DNA of 64,000 nucleotides from Diphasiastrum complanatum (lineage: Eukaryota; Streptophyta; Lycopodiopsida; Lycopodiales; Lycopodiaceae). Below the pieces are notes generated by a model that was given only the letters and a program-made list of their open reading frames with translations, did no database searches and had not been told where the DNA came from. Location: the NCBI GenBank assembly GCA_029204225.1, contig CM055106.1:3216665-3280664 (forward strand). The letters are read 5' to 3'. Position numbers and translations under genes: made by a program. Shown here one piece after another: positions 33,562 through 44,965 of the stretch; within the stretch, counting starts at the first letter, position 1, and the number at the start of each line of letters is the position of its first letter.

Positions 33562-36273
33562 TGTGGTATCAGAGCCGACTGGCCGGTCAGCTATGCGGAT
33601 CTCACGGAAATGGCCACTGTTTGGGGTTCATCAAGACAACTGTTGTGCAAGATGCTGCCCATAGTGTAAGCACGGGTGCGTCCACGGTCGGGGTGTCGGC
33701 AGAACGGGGGCTTGATGAGTCAAGGTGCTGCCCTTGAGGTGTAATCACGGTCAGTTTCCGCGGTTCGGGCATGACGCCATCTGCACTTAGGACAAATGAG
33801 GCAATGTGCTGCCATGAGGTTGGTGTAAGCACGGTCTGTGCCTTGTGGGGTGTGGGGTGACATATTCGTGATAGCCACCATTCGTTTAGCTATAAGGGCT
33901 ATCGACCAAATTTGGTGGGGGCGTTACTGAGGCAATGTGCTGCCTAACGGTAAAAGCACGGGTGCGTCCACGATTTGGGTGGTATGCTGCCGATCGTTTA
34001 GCTATAAGGATATCGACTAGTTTTGGTGGGGCGTTACTGAGGCAATGTGCTGCCTAATGGTGAAAGCACGGGTGCTTCCACGGGGGTGGTATATTCAAGG
34101 ATAGCTGTCATTCGTTTAGCTACAAGGGCTATCGACCAAATTTGGTGGGAGCATTACTGAGGCAATGTGCTACCTAACGGTGAAAGCACGGGTGCGTCCA
34201 CGATTGGGGGGTATGTTGCCAATCATTTAGCTATAAGGGCTATCGACTAGATTTGGTGGGGGCGTTATTGAGGCAATGTGCTGCCTAACGGTGAAAGCAC
34301 GGGTGCGTCCACGGGGGTGGTATATTCAAGGATAGTTGCCGATCGTTTAGCTATAAGGGCTATCGGCCAAAAAGTGGTGGGGCGTGACTGAGGCAATGTG
34401 CTGCTTAATGGTGAGAGCATGGACAGTTGGAGGGGTGTCCTATGTGGGCTAATTCTGTGATTGATTTGTATGGGCACGACCAGGCAAAGGTCCGTTGGCA
34501 GGACCATCTCAAAGGGGGACCTTGTCTTTGTTACTTGTTAGTAAACATGTCTGAGTGTCTTACTTGTATGTATTCGTGGTGAGTCTTAGTACTCGTGCTT
34601 TGCCTGGTTTGCATGATTGCTTGTGATACAAGGAGTTGATGGCTCAAGAAGGAACCTTTCTTTTGAAGGCTGATATCATCAAACAAAGAGGACTACAGAA
34701 TCTGTGGGGCAGATTTGCAGCTCAAGTACTCGCACGTGAATGGCAACGAAACGACTCAATGTTTGCAAAGGATGGATGGCTAGCATGTTCCTTGGGTTAG
34801 TTTCATTTGCGACAATGCCCACCGGACGCAAGCAGGAAGTCAAAAGTTGGAAAGGGCAATTTCAGGGGAGATCTTCTATGGAGTAGTTGGTCTTCATTTT
34901 GGGACTGCCACCTTCGAAACTGAAACTCACTGAGCATGGGTGATATCCAGTATCAGTTGGGTTTCTCCTCAAAGGGGAAAGACTAGGATCCTCTTCAGAT
35001 ATTGGCAACAAGTTGGATCGAGCCAAAATCCTAGCAGATGGGAAGCAAAGTGTTGGAAAGGCTTTTTGTCCGAAGAACTCTACTCTAAGTCCGATCAGCT
35101 GATTTTATAAGTGGAGGAGAACTGTCACACACACCTCTCTCTTGGGGCAAATTTTGAATGAAAGTTGATCGAAACGGGGGCAAATTCAAGGTGACCTAGC
35201 CATACTCACACGAGGAGACTGGCGAACTTTGGACCTAATAAGTTGACAAGTTTTTTGTTGTGGAAAGAAAAGCTTGTTATAGGCTTTCTTTGGACCAGCA
35301 ATGATGAGGAAACATATGAGTACACTGGCTTGTGTTATGTGTAAGGCAGCTGATCAATGAAGGAACTGTGAAAGTTGAGTCTTGCATGAGAGACTTGGTA
35401 TTTTGAACGGACGCTAAGGGACAGTTCGCGTTGAGATCGGACTAGTGCAAACTTTGGGTGCATGTGTTTGATTCAAGAGAGCTACTTGAAGCCAAGCTCG
35501 ATGTACACTTCTTGTTTTGACTGTGAGGCAACTGACCAGTGATAGAATTGTGAAAGTCAAGTTTTGCGCGACGGACATGGTGCTTCAAACAAACGCGAAA
35601 AGATAGTTCGGATGCGGATCAAACTGGTGTGACCCTTTGGCTTTCCACGAGGTCAATGGTTACATTTGGGCTGATTCAAAGAACTGCTTCAAGCTAAGTG
35701 AGAGGTGCATTGCGGAGTACTCAATCTTTGCCTACCTTAAAGAGCCAAGATGAAAAAGTATCAAGATCAGGCTGGGACAAGGAGAGAAACCAAGGTTCAG
35801 AGGCAACAAGGCACGGAGTGGACCACAAAAGTGGGCAATCAAACGATAAATCCTTTGGCTAAGGGAGCCTTGATACCTGTGCGGAACTGATCAAATCTGG
35901 AGCTCAAGGAGCTCAACACAAAGTGCATCAAGGACAAATCAGGAGCTCAAAGGAGTTCCAAAGTCGAAAGTCAGAAGCGACAGGGGCGAAAATTTTAAAG
36001 AAAGGCCTCTGTCACCAGTTAATAAGATTTTTGGGTTTTACGAAAGCGATATCAAATCTACGTTTTTCCCAGGCAAAGAGATATTTTCAAGTTATGTAAT
36101 TTTTCAGTACAAAAAGCTGAGCCTCCGACTTGTGGTGTGCCAGCTTCAATGTTAATAAAAAGTGGCCAGTAAATTGAGTACTGTGCCAAGTAGCTTATTA
36201 TTTTAATTTGGAGACACCTTTACTTTAATCTGACATTTGATGAGGACATCAGATTTTATAAAGGTGGGGTGGA
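33562..36273 (+). other. LARD interior, non-coding
   Basis: 2.7 kb with the primer site near its left end and the purine tract at its right end. Only short, unconvincing frames are present and no retroelement motif was found in the translations. The first 850 bases carry the tandem array annotated separately; 34430-36250 is unique sequence with no recognised content. Confidence 0.8.
33798..34405 (+). repeat. Alternating 110/120-bp tandem array in the LARD
   Basis: GAGGCAATGTGCTGC-type anchors (one reads GCTACC) start at 33798, 33929, 34039, 34159, 34270 and 34390, giving spacings of 131, 110, 120, 111 and 120. Units alternate between a short form (ACGATT..GGGTGGTATG) and a long form (ACGGGGGTGGTATATTCAAG), so the true repeat is about 230 bp. 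Each unit holds CGTTTAGCTATAAGGGCTATCG or a close variant; in the long form GATAGC upstream can pair with GCTATC. Confidence 0.88.
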
Positions 36274-37468
36274 TGTTGTAAAGCTACCTTTACCAGCTTT
36301 ACTTCCGGCGCCACTGGTGCCAGTTATGTCCCCGGCGCCAGCAGCGCCCCTACTGCTCCCGCGCCACTATGACCAGAATCCAGCCGGCGCCAAGTTCCTA
36401 TGGCTGAAAATCTTTGATCGATTCTAGCGGAGTCTAGAGAGCTCAGATCGATGTGCAATCACCTCACACGATCTAGGCATGATTAAAGGAAGCCTAGGGA
36501 TAAATAGAATCTAGAGAGAGAAAATGACTTTCTAGAAAGAGAAAATTCTAGAGAGAGAAAAATGTGCTTTACCAGCTTGGGTAGAGTGCTTGGTATGAGG
36601 GGGGGTGCCGAATCACACCAATACTATAGGAGAGTGCGGGTTGCGACTCAGGACGAGCTCCAACCAAGTCTCAGCCTCCCTTGCTGGAATGTTGTCATGG
36701 CTCTCGCCTTGGCATGCTAGCGCCCCGGAGACGAGGGTCGGTCACACACTTGAGATGTAACCTTCTCAAATCTATCAATAAAGTGGGATTTTTCTCAAAC
36801 TGACTCTGATTACCTTCTGAGTTATAGTGTTCGGTAAAAGCGCCAGTTGTAAGGCCGCTTCCAAATTTTTAAGTTGGCACATAGCTAAGGGTCGTATCCC
36901 GGGACGCCAACAGTATGCCGTCGGGACCATTCGGTCTGTGGCGCCAGCGGTATGCTGTCGGGACCATTTGGTCCAGGAACTGGTTGTCTCCATATCTGTC
37001 ACGGCTTGTGATTCAGAGTGTTCCTTGCATGAACATGAATGGGTTAAGCTCTTGGGAAACGGGCTCTAACCTGTCGGCTGAGTTGGATGGCTTGCTTGGG
37101 TGGAAGTTACCTGTTTATGGCTGTCCAGTCTGGCGTGGCGCCAGGTTGGCTTCCAGCGCTCGTGACGAAGCTTTTAGTTGGTTAAGTCTGATGTAAGTCA
37201 GACCGCTTGCTTGGAATGGATGTTACTCGTTTGTAACAAAGCTTCGAGTTGGCGGCTTGCTTGGAGGGAAGTCACCCACATCAGGACCCCCGATCTGGCA
37301 TGGCGCCAGGTTGGACCTCAATGTTGGTTTTAGGAACTTCAAGTTGGTTAAGTCTGATCGTTGTTGGCGAGTTGGCTGCTTGTATGTCAAGTGGGTGTGG
37401 ATGGCAAGAGTTGAAGGCTGGGAAGCTAAGTCGTGGTTCCCGGCTCCCTTTGGGATGCCTGCGTTACA
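36274..37468 (+). repeat. LARD 3' LTR, complete
   Basis: 1195 bp from TGTTGTAAAGCTACC to GGGATGCCTGCGTTACA. The first 110 bp are GC-rich with repeated GGCGCC words and match the displaced fragment at 6374-6504. The remainder matches the 5' LTR body. It is followed by AGAGG and then a family B gag fragment. Confidence 0.92.
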
Positions 37469-37800
37469 AGAGGGCAAGCTTGAAAGCAATGTCATAATTG
37501 TGTCTTGATCGTCTATGACTGATCCGACAATGGCCATCTGTTGCAAGAGATTCTTAAACTGGTTAATGTGACTCTGGAGAGAATCACCATTAGACACTTG
37601 AATGTGAAGAATTTCTTTCGTAGATGTAACTTAGTAGTTACGTCCCTCATGTCATATAGTGAGTTTAGGATGTCCCAAATGTCTTTTGACATTTTAGCTT
37701 TAGCTATGTGTCCAATCTGGGTATCTGATATATTGAGGATAATAAGCACAAAAGTCTTACCATCCTTCGATTTCCACTTTGAGTCTTATTGACAGATCCC
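37469..37800 (-). pseudogene. Copia family B gag fragment
   Basis: Minus-strand gag of the Copia-4 family (style LIILNISDTQIGHIAKAKM, NQFKNLLQQMAIVGSVIDDQ, LLSSLPS) with frame breaks near 37600. Its C-terminal side is cut by the LARD 3' LTR at 37468, and its N-terminal side stops near 37790. It was part of the DNA next to the LARD insertion. Confidence 0.8.
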
Positions 37801-40649
37801 CTTCCCTAGAGGATCTGTTGGTTTCAATTTCTTTTACTTACATCTTCTTCTGCCTGTCAGCAGAGGCAGTGGGCTCTTGCTTAAGTTATTCGTTCTTGTT
37901 CAAAGCCCAAAATCAGGCATAAGGGAATAACTCAGGGTCGTTCTCTCTTGAAAGCACTCACATTCAAATAGAGATGCAAGCCATGAACATTCAATAGATA
38001 GATCAGCATGCAGCCCAAATGAATATTCAATAGATTCTACAACTACCTACTCTAAAAATGAAGTGAATCAGATCTTACACTTTGCTATAACTGAGCTACA
38101 CTTGCATTAATCCACAAAACTGAAACAAGAATTAATCTACAACATTTTAGAAGTCCAAGAATCAAAAAACCAACCAACCTTTTGATTTTTGGACATCCCA
38201 AGAACATCAAGAACTAAATGTTGGAGGATATGCAATATTTGCACCACATTTCTAGCCTATTTAGTTTACCTCATGTTGGCTCCTACATTAATCCACAAAC
38301 AAGAAAAGAAGACTAATCCACTCTAGGAAAGCAGCAAATCTAATCCACTCTACAATCCACAACCACACACAAAGGAGGGAAGGGCAAGATCATAAATGCA
38401 TCACTCAAGAAACAAGCATGATCAAGGAGCTCAATGGATGCACCAAAACTCGTGGAGGCTCTTCCCATTTCAGCATGGAGTAAGTACATTTCACAAGAAG
38501 CTCCTCTTCACAAATAGGGTGTCTCTTAAATAAGCAAGAGAGCTCCTTAGGTAGCATCCTAGTAGAATTTGCACATTTCACAAATTACAAGTGGAATAAT
38601 GCTCTCCACTAGAGGTCACCATCAAAAGGTGACTCACTCTACTTTCTTTAAGTACTTGCATTTATTACTTTAGCCTAGAAATACTAGTTCCTACATGGTC
38701 ATTCCATCTTTTGGGATTCACCACGAGGCTTACACAGTTCTTGCTTGTCAATACTACTAGTATTCGTCGGCTCTCATACTCGGCTCTTAGTCTTTGTTCA
38801 TCTCGTCTTCTAGGAGACCTCCTCGGTCTAAGGTGAGAGGTGCTCTTGAGTTGCTCTGTCCAAGTATCTTGGGGATTCGTCAGAATCAGCCAACATCATC
38901 CCACCCTAATGTGTTGCAGGACCCATTGCAACTCATATTGGACGATGTCGCTCCGCTTCCGCATAGGTGAGGAGCTCACTTTATTTTGCAGGTTTATGGT
39001 TGTCTTCATCTTTCTTTTTCTGCAGCTCTTTCTTGTGATCCGTTACTTTTGGATCTCTTTGGGCTTCATAGGAGGGGATTCAACTATCATTTCCCCAGAG
39101 AGTTTCTTTTGATCAAGATTGATCTAACTCATCTGTTGCCTAAGTTTTGTCCTTTCCTCCTCAACTTCTTTGCTTAATTTCTTATGTCTTCTAGATGCTT
39201 CGCCTGCTTCTTAGATCTTCGTTTGGCTGATCGTCCATTGTAGGTGGCAGTTAGTCTCTGCAAGACACTTGCAATGATCTATCAGCTGCTTCGGTAAGAC
39301 TATCAAAAACTAGGAATTTCTCAGAAGAACAATGAATTGATAATAAACAAACAGATGGAAGGTAGGGTGGAGGTGGTGACATCGGTAGATGGTGTGGACG
39401 ATAGGCATGAGGACGGGCACAGAAGTATGGCAAGAGATCGATTAAAAGAGGAGACTGATTTTCCAATGTTTGTGTTTTCCTTTTCTGAAGGATCTTTGTC
39501 GTGATTGGAATACTTCTTCTGATTGAGTCGCTTTGGATTGCCCATCTGTTCTCTTAGCCTTGTCATTTTCATATTTGACTTGTGACCTTCGTTGTCGATC
39601 TTGCGATGTTGTTGCTAGCAACGTAACTGCACTAGTGGATCCAAGCAGATCCACTCTCTCCCCCCCAAAAAATTTGTTGGTGGAGATGTTGTTGCTGGTA
39701 ATTGTTCATGTTCGGGATTGGATCGGTGTGTGGAACACGTAGTTGAAATACGTTGTTGAACATGCGACTGGACTAAAGATTGAACAAATTTTAACTAAAT
39801 TTGTTTCAATCTTGCTGAAGTTGACTCGAAGATTAATATGAAAATGAGATGTAGGAATTAATTCTAACATGGCATGGATTTCTCATATTTTTCAAAAATC
39901 CTAAACTATTGTACAAGGGGATCTGAAGATGGATAGATGAATGAAAATGTGTTCTCGAGATGCTCTACGGAAGACTCTCATGCAGTAGGTATTTCTCATG
40001 CAAAAATCAATCACACACTAGGAATGAAGAGCAACAAAGAAATAAACAAACTGTATAGAGAGTGAGAACTGTATAGCAATTGTCGAACAAAACTTGCATT
40101 CATCAACATTGATGATTTACTTTGGTAGTTGCAATATGTCATTTATTTTGTAGAGTAATGTGACTTACTCGTACATGCCCTTGTCAAAACAAGGCAGGGT
40201 TGGTGACACTAAAATCGACTATCATTGATAGTAGAAGTTGTAAGATATAGCCTTGAGATGCATGTATGGGTGAGGGACTATGTCCTGAGTACCTCTCTGA
40301 GCAAGAGATTCGGAACCGAATCTCTATCTGGATTTTCGATTCCTAAATTTATTGTGTATTGGCACATTGGAGATCTTATCAGCATGTGGAAAGACAAATA
40401 GATGTGAGGTTGCAGAAGTGGAAAAACTGTCAATTCTTTGTGGAGGTTGCTCTTGGTTGGACATTGTAGCAGATGACAGAATATCGGTTTCGCTTTCCTC
40501 CTACAAGGACTCATGTCATATCAGTGTCTTTTTGCATGTTTGGAGCTGGTGTATTGTGCGGTAATGTAGAAGTTTGCAAGAAAATTCTCGAGTGAGCAAC
40601 AAGTTGAACTATTGGTTGCTATAGTGCTCGTGTTGTATTGTCGTGAGGA
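37801..40649. other. No gene recognised
   Basis: All frames are short and unlike known proteins. There is no LTR boundary or primer site that I could place. GC content rises a little between 38.7 and 39.8 kb. The right part may be remnant sequence downstream of the gypsy gag that follows on the minus strand. Confidence 0.4.
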
Positions 40650-41690
40650 TCCTATTGTGAGTCATAACGGACGTGGCGTGCAGGTAGGACCTTGTTGGGT
40701 TGTTTTGGACAGTCTTTGAAACTGTGTTTTCTAACGCAGTCGGGACACTCGGCATGGTACTTGGTCTTGACTAGGCAATCAACCATGAAATGGGCGGTTT
40801 CACCACAGATGAAACATCGGTTGTTCAATGGTCCTTGTATAACTGCATAGCCATCTTGTATGGCGAATGGTTCTGGAGCTTCTGGTGGATATTCATAAGA
40901 AGTTAAGAAATTTCCAGATTGTGACGGTTGTTCTTCATATTGTTGGACTGTATGCTGATATGAAGGACAAGCATCAACAGGATGCGTAGCCCGACAGTGT
41001 GGGCACCATATTGGTTTTCATCTATAAGATACATGTGCAGGGTTTGGCTAACCATGCATACTACTTTGGATAGACTCTAGGGTAGCTTGAAACTCATTGG
41101 TGAGTTTCTCCATCTGTAGTTGATGTTGCTTATTAAGCAACTCCAACTGGGATTTTCAAAGCTGATCTCGGGTTTCCTCGATCGGCTTCGACTCATGGAC
41201 AGGAGCACATGGTGCTCTTCTTTCCCTAGATTCATGAACATCTAATCCCTTGTCCTCTTCTTTGATGGGATCAAACATAGCTAACTTTAGGCTCATATAT
41301 TCATCATTGGATTTAAGCTCGTGTTTAATCCATCTTGGAAGGCCGACTAAGAACCAGATGATGGGCAAAGAACCAGATGATGGGCATTCGTTTGGAGGGC
41401 TATTCTTGTACTTGACTTTTGAGGCATTTGAAACGCTCGATATAGTCTCGTACACATTCATCTTTTGTCATCTTGATGTTTTCTTCACGATCAAGGTTGA
41501 AAAATCAATCACGTGCTTTAGCGATCATGGTCATTGAAAACAGTTGGACCATAGCATCGGGAGATGTTCCGCCATACACATCACATGCATTCTCAAAGAT
41601 TTGCAAAAATCTTTGAGGGTCCTAAGTACCGTCAAACTTTGGTAGATCTAGCTTGGGTGTACGTCTCTCTAGATGAGCTCCGTGAGTGGT
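40650..41690 (-). pseudogene. Ty3/gypsy gag remnant
   Basis: Minus-strand gypsy gag with frame breaks. Read 5' to 3': a retrotransposon-gag domain around 41650-41180 (style LPKFDGT, FENACDVYGGTSPDAMV, KARD.FFNLDREENIKMTKDE, WFLVGLPRWIKHELKS), a linker, and a CCHC knuckle CFICGETAHFMVDC near 40830-40790, followed by CPDCVRKHSFKDC. In-frame stops and at least two frame changes are present. Protease and pol are not found to the left. The two Cys-His motifs in tandem may be a real family trait. Confidence 0.75.
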
Positions 41691-42650
41691 AGAAGCACAT
41701 TAAGGTTGGTTCGGACCTAGGAGGGTTCAGCACCAAAAGAAGTAAATGGTGTTTTTTAGATTTTTTTTTTTTTTTGTATCGGGTTGAAAATTTGTCTGGA
41801 TCGGAAAAAAGGATTATCTATTCTTGCTTTCATAGAATTTAAAACATTGATCATCCTTTGGACAAGTCTCATTTTTTAAAATGTACATTCAATTTTGGGT
41901 AATGTACAAAAGGTATACCTATTAGCCTCATGATCCAACCTTGCTTGGATCCATGAATGTATATATCATTAATGTACTTGACCTACTATTTGGCCTATGC
42001 ATGGAGTATAAATGTCCTTGACCTACCAATGGACATACGTATAAGGTAATGTATCTGAGGAGGGACTTTATGCCTCTAAGTGCTTTGCTTGAGGGTGCAC
42101 CCCAAGGACAATAGGGCATGAGGGAAGCCGTGAAGAACCTATCCAAAACTCTACTTGACAAGATATTTTTGCTTGCTTAATCCTTTATGGCTATCATGCC
42201 CTATTCGAGAAGGTAATTAAGGATGTTCAAAATATATGCACATTGGGCGTACTAAATGTTTTCTTATCCTAAAAAAAAGAAAAGCTTTGGCACACTCTCT
42301 TTGCTTGCACAAGCTCTCAAAAGAAGACTAACAAAATGCTATACATAAAGCAAAGTCATGTGGTATTCATAATGTGAGGTGTCATTTCAATTGCTCCCAC
42401 AACCTTTGTGTGAGCAGGTCCCCAACATAATGTCATCTTATAATATATATTAGTATAAGTTACTAAATTCTCTCATTTCTTTAGGTATGCACCCAACTCC
42501 AAAAGAAAAAAAAGAAGCAAAAAAGAAGGACAAAGGTACCCCAAATTTCAATCCAATCCACCCACAATACGTTAAGTCTACAAAACTTCACATTTATTTG
42601 CATCCTTTTTTTTTTTTCCCTGTTAAGCAACAATGGTCGGTTATATACAA
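41691..42650. other. Intergenic, nothing recognised
   Basis: AT-rich with homopolymer runs (T-tract near 41761-41775, near 42608-42617). No supported frame or repeat boundary. Confidence 0.45.
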
Positions 42651-42652
42651 CA

Positions 42653-42796
42653 TATATACAACTTAGCAACGATATATTGACAAGGGAAAGCCCCTAAGAT
42701 GTCATTTCGCGACGGTTGGAAACGTATATACAACTTAGCAACGGTATATTGGCAAGGGAAAGCCCCTAAGATGTCATTTCGCGACAGTTGGGAATC
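42653..42796. repeat. 72-bp direct duplication
   Basis: Two copies of TATATACAACTTAGCAACGR followed by TATATTG.CAAGGGAAAGCC and CCTAAGATGTCATTTCGCGA lie 72 bp apart, differing at a few positions. The second copy runs straight into the tRNA-like segment. Confidence 0.88.
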
Positions 42797-42870
42797 GAGC
42801 TTGCGCCTAGCTGGATGCAGTTAACAACTCTACCCATACAACCCATTGAGATTGACACATCTTTTGACTC
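42785..42870 (-). repeat. tRNA-like segment, possible SINE head
   Basis: Minus strand contains ATGGGTAGAGTTGTTAACTG (box A-like) followed about 30 bases later by GCAAGCTCGATTCCC (box B-like), the spacing of an RNA polymerase III promoter in a tRNA. A clover-leaf could not be completed, so I do not call a tRNA gene. The duplicated 72-bp sequence just downstream on the same strand could be the SINE body. Confidence 0.4.
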
Positions 42871-43173
42871 TCATCTAAAGATCTACCCTAGCAAAGCAAC
42901 TATCATGCCTTTCCCTACTTATATTATGTGCATATATAGTATGCTTAGGATATGTCAATAGTATGTGCATCTATAGCATTGGTTGATAAATGTCCATGAA
43001 AGACGGGTGCTCTCGTCCCTTTGGCCGATGATACATATATCGCAAGAGATTTTTTGGGGCGGCGGACGGATTTGACCATACTTGACCCCTCACTCCCCCT
43101 AAGATCGAGAGCGAGATCGGGATTCGGGGGCGAGGGAGAGAGAGCTTCGAGACGATCGAGCTGGGAGGCGAGG

Positions 43174-43350
43174 ATGTGTGTGGTGCTTGCAGCTGCTCAC
43201 ATCTTGGGGTGCAGCAATTTGTCTGCTAGTCAGAGAAATTCCTTGAAACAAACCAGAGAATTAGCAAGGTGCTTGAAGGCATATAAGCTTACTTGTTACT
43301 GTAACTACAGAATCTGTGGAACTTTCTGGCACTCACACAAGCCTTATTGA
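43174..43350 (+). promoter_or_regulatory. Upstream ORF overlapping the DUF688 gene start
   Basis: A 58-codon ATG frame (starts MCVVLAAAHILGCSNLS) in the GA/GC-rich leader of the next gene. Its TGA stop (43348-43350) overlaps the main ATG (43350-43352) in the word TGATG. If both lie in one mature leader, ribosomes finishing the upstream frame would sit on the main start. An intron that removes part of it cannot be excluded (CTACAG ends at 43310). Confidence 0.5.
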
Positions 43351-44645
43351 TGGAACGCAGAGGTGAAGATTGGGTATATGAGTATTTTGAAGCTTGTGGA
43401 GCTTTTGATAGCCTGTCTTCTGGCCCTGATACAGTAAGGACAGAGATGTTCTACTGCACTTCTGATTGTCAGAACGATTTCTTGCATGGAGAAGTGGCTG
43501 CTGATGCAAAAAGCAGCTCAATTGCACAAAAAGGATTCACGGATGTGACTAGCAAGCTCAACCTGAGCCAGATGTCTAATGATTTTGATGTTTATATCTT
43601 CGATTGGGCGTGTGAGATGAGCCAGCAAGTGCCCTTTCTTTGGGAAGAGAAACCTGGCAAGCCAAAGGATGCTGCAAGGAAATCAAAAAGTCTTATAGAA
43701 AGAGATTTTGAACCTTATCCGTGGGTTTCTGGCTGCAAAGATACGAATTCCCTCAAACCAACTGTAAAGGAGCTGATAATCAATGGCGAAAAAATCATGC
43801 CGCTGAAGCTACCACCTCGCCTGCAGCATCTTGGCTCGGAAAGAAGTTACTTCTTGTCTTCCAGTGACTGCTACCAATTCGATCCATTTTCTGAATCACC
43901 CTCATCCTCACTGGAAGGTAAACAGCTTGGGAAGGCGAAATGCCTATGGCAACACCATATATCTCCTGCCAAAATCATACCCACGCGGGATGCTACGCTG
44001 AGTACCTTCCATGCTAGAAATAAAGACGCTCCTCCCAAGATTCGTGGCTCCAGAAGCGGACCTCTCATCGGCGCCTTTGCCAAGCCTACTCGGAAGCATT
44101 CACAAATGGATTATCATATAGAGTTATTGCGGGCTCAGGTACTTGCGAGAAGAAACGGTCTGGAAAAAGTTCTGCCAGAATTCTGTCCAAGTCCGAAGGA
44201 GCACTGTATCCAGAAAGTGGAAGAACATGGCACTTATGAGAACTACACAAAAGCATGCGAGAAAAGCAGCAACTATGCACACCAAGTAATAAATCACAGA
44301 AAAGTAAACCAAGAATCTCCTCGGGGAAACAATTACAGGGCTAAGTATTCAGAGTCGATGCATCAAAGGAAGAACGCGATCAAAAAACTTCATTCGATTC
44401 AGCATCAGCTTAAATTGGCTGAGAGGAGAGCTAGATTTCCAGTGGATGAGTTGCAGTACTGCCGATCAAACATGCATAAGCAAACAGACGAGATACAAAG
44501 AAAGGCTTCCTTGCCCAAAAGGTATGGACTTAGGATGTGTGGTGGCTCCTTTGACCTGATACCTGCAGCCATTTGCAACCCTGAACCACTTATGCATTTG
44601 ATCGGCTCCTCAAGCCGGCCAATCTCCTCAACTCCACTCTGTTGA
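43350..44645 (+). CDS. DUF688-type plant protein
   Basis: 431-codon single-exon frame from ATG 43350 (MERRGEDWVYEYFEACG) to TGA 44643-44645. Two signatures of the plant DUF688 group are visible: VPFLWEEKPGKPK starting at residue 94, and LPPRLQ near 155, followed by a Ser-rich stretch (SSSDCYQFDPFSESPSSS). The remainder is basic, Lys/Arg-rich and low in hydrophobic residues, with a likely helical segment KLHSIQHQLKLAERRARF near residue 350. No signal peptide or membrane segment is seen; a nuclear or cytosolic location is a guess. The biochemical role of the family is not known to me. It lies in a repeat-free island, with a long GC/GA-rich leader and good codon continuity, so it is probably a real host gene. 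The frame is also open three bases upstream (TTG), but ATG is the likely start. Confidence 0.85.
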   Translation: MERRGEDWVYEYFEACGAFDSLSSGPDTVRTEMFYCTSDCQNDFLHGEVAADAKSSSIAQKGFTDVTSKLNLSQMSNDFDVYIFDWACEMSQQVPFLWEEKPGKPKDAARKSKSLIERDFEPYPWVSGCKDTNSLKPTVKELIINGEKIMPLKLPPRLQHLGSERSYFLSSSDCYQFDPFSESPSSSLEGKQLGKAKCLWQHHISPAKIIPTRDATLSTFHARNKDAPPKIRGSRSGPLIGAFAKPTRKHSQMDYHIELLRAQVLARRNGLEKVLPEFCPSPKEHCIQKVEEHGTYENYTKACEKSSNYAHQVINHRKVNQESPRGNNYRAKYSESMHQRKNAIKKLHSIQHQLKLAERRARFPVDELQYCRSNMHKQTDEIQRKASLPKRYGLRMCGGSFDLIPAAICNPEPLMHLIGSSSRPISSTPLC

Positions 44646-44965
44646 TGAATCCTGTTGAACAAACACTATCTAGAAGCTGTTCCTTTCATAAGAAGCCTTC
44701 CACATCAAGTACACAGTTCATTTTATTCTTAAAAGTTCGGCTGCAAAGGATAATTGATCTCCATCATGGACGGACTCAAGCAATCCTTCCAGAATCTATG
44801 TAAATTGGCATTCTACGTAGCTTTGAATATTTGAATATTGTATAGGTAGCTTTGAATATTGTATAGATAGTAGATGTGGGAACATGCTCCACACCTGTGA
44901 TATCAAGTTATACACAAATAATCATAGATCAAAGCTAGTATTTTGACAATTTTAACAAATCTTCT

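Larger units (their letters stand above)
32463..37473 (+). mobile_element. LARD-type non-autonomous LTR retrotransposon
   Basis: Large LTR element without coding capacity: 5' LTR body 32463-33561, interior 33562-36273 and 3' LTR 36274-37468. The primer site TGGTATCAGAGCC is at 33564-33576, two bases after the LTR, and a purine-rich tract (AAAGGTGGGGTGGA, 36260-36273) abuts the 3' LTR. The interior has no gag or pol frame. This fits the LARD class, which depends on proteins of another element. The 5' LTR head (~131 bp) lies at 6374-6504 on the opposite strand. AGAGG at 37469-37473 is half of the apparent target duplication; its mate is beside 6504. Confidence 0.88.

Noticed and set aside
33321-33737. 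138-codon frame across the LARD LTR and primer site
   Set aside because: It begins in the LTR and runs through the primer site; the corresponding frame is not conserved in the 3' LTR.
33798-34405. Regularly spaced repeats resembling a CRISPR array
   Set aside because: The units are 110-120 bp and nearly whole-unit repeats with no unique spacers, in a plant LTR element with a primer site.
42785-42870. Functional tRNA gene
   Set aside because: Box A- and B-like words exist but acceptor and anticodon stems could not be paired.
43021-43350. 109-codon frame upstream of the DUF688 gene
   Set aside because: It has no ATG at its start (TTG); only the ATG at 43174 is kept, as an upstream ORF.
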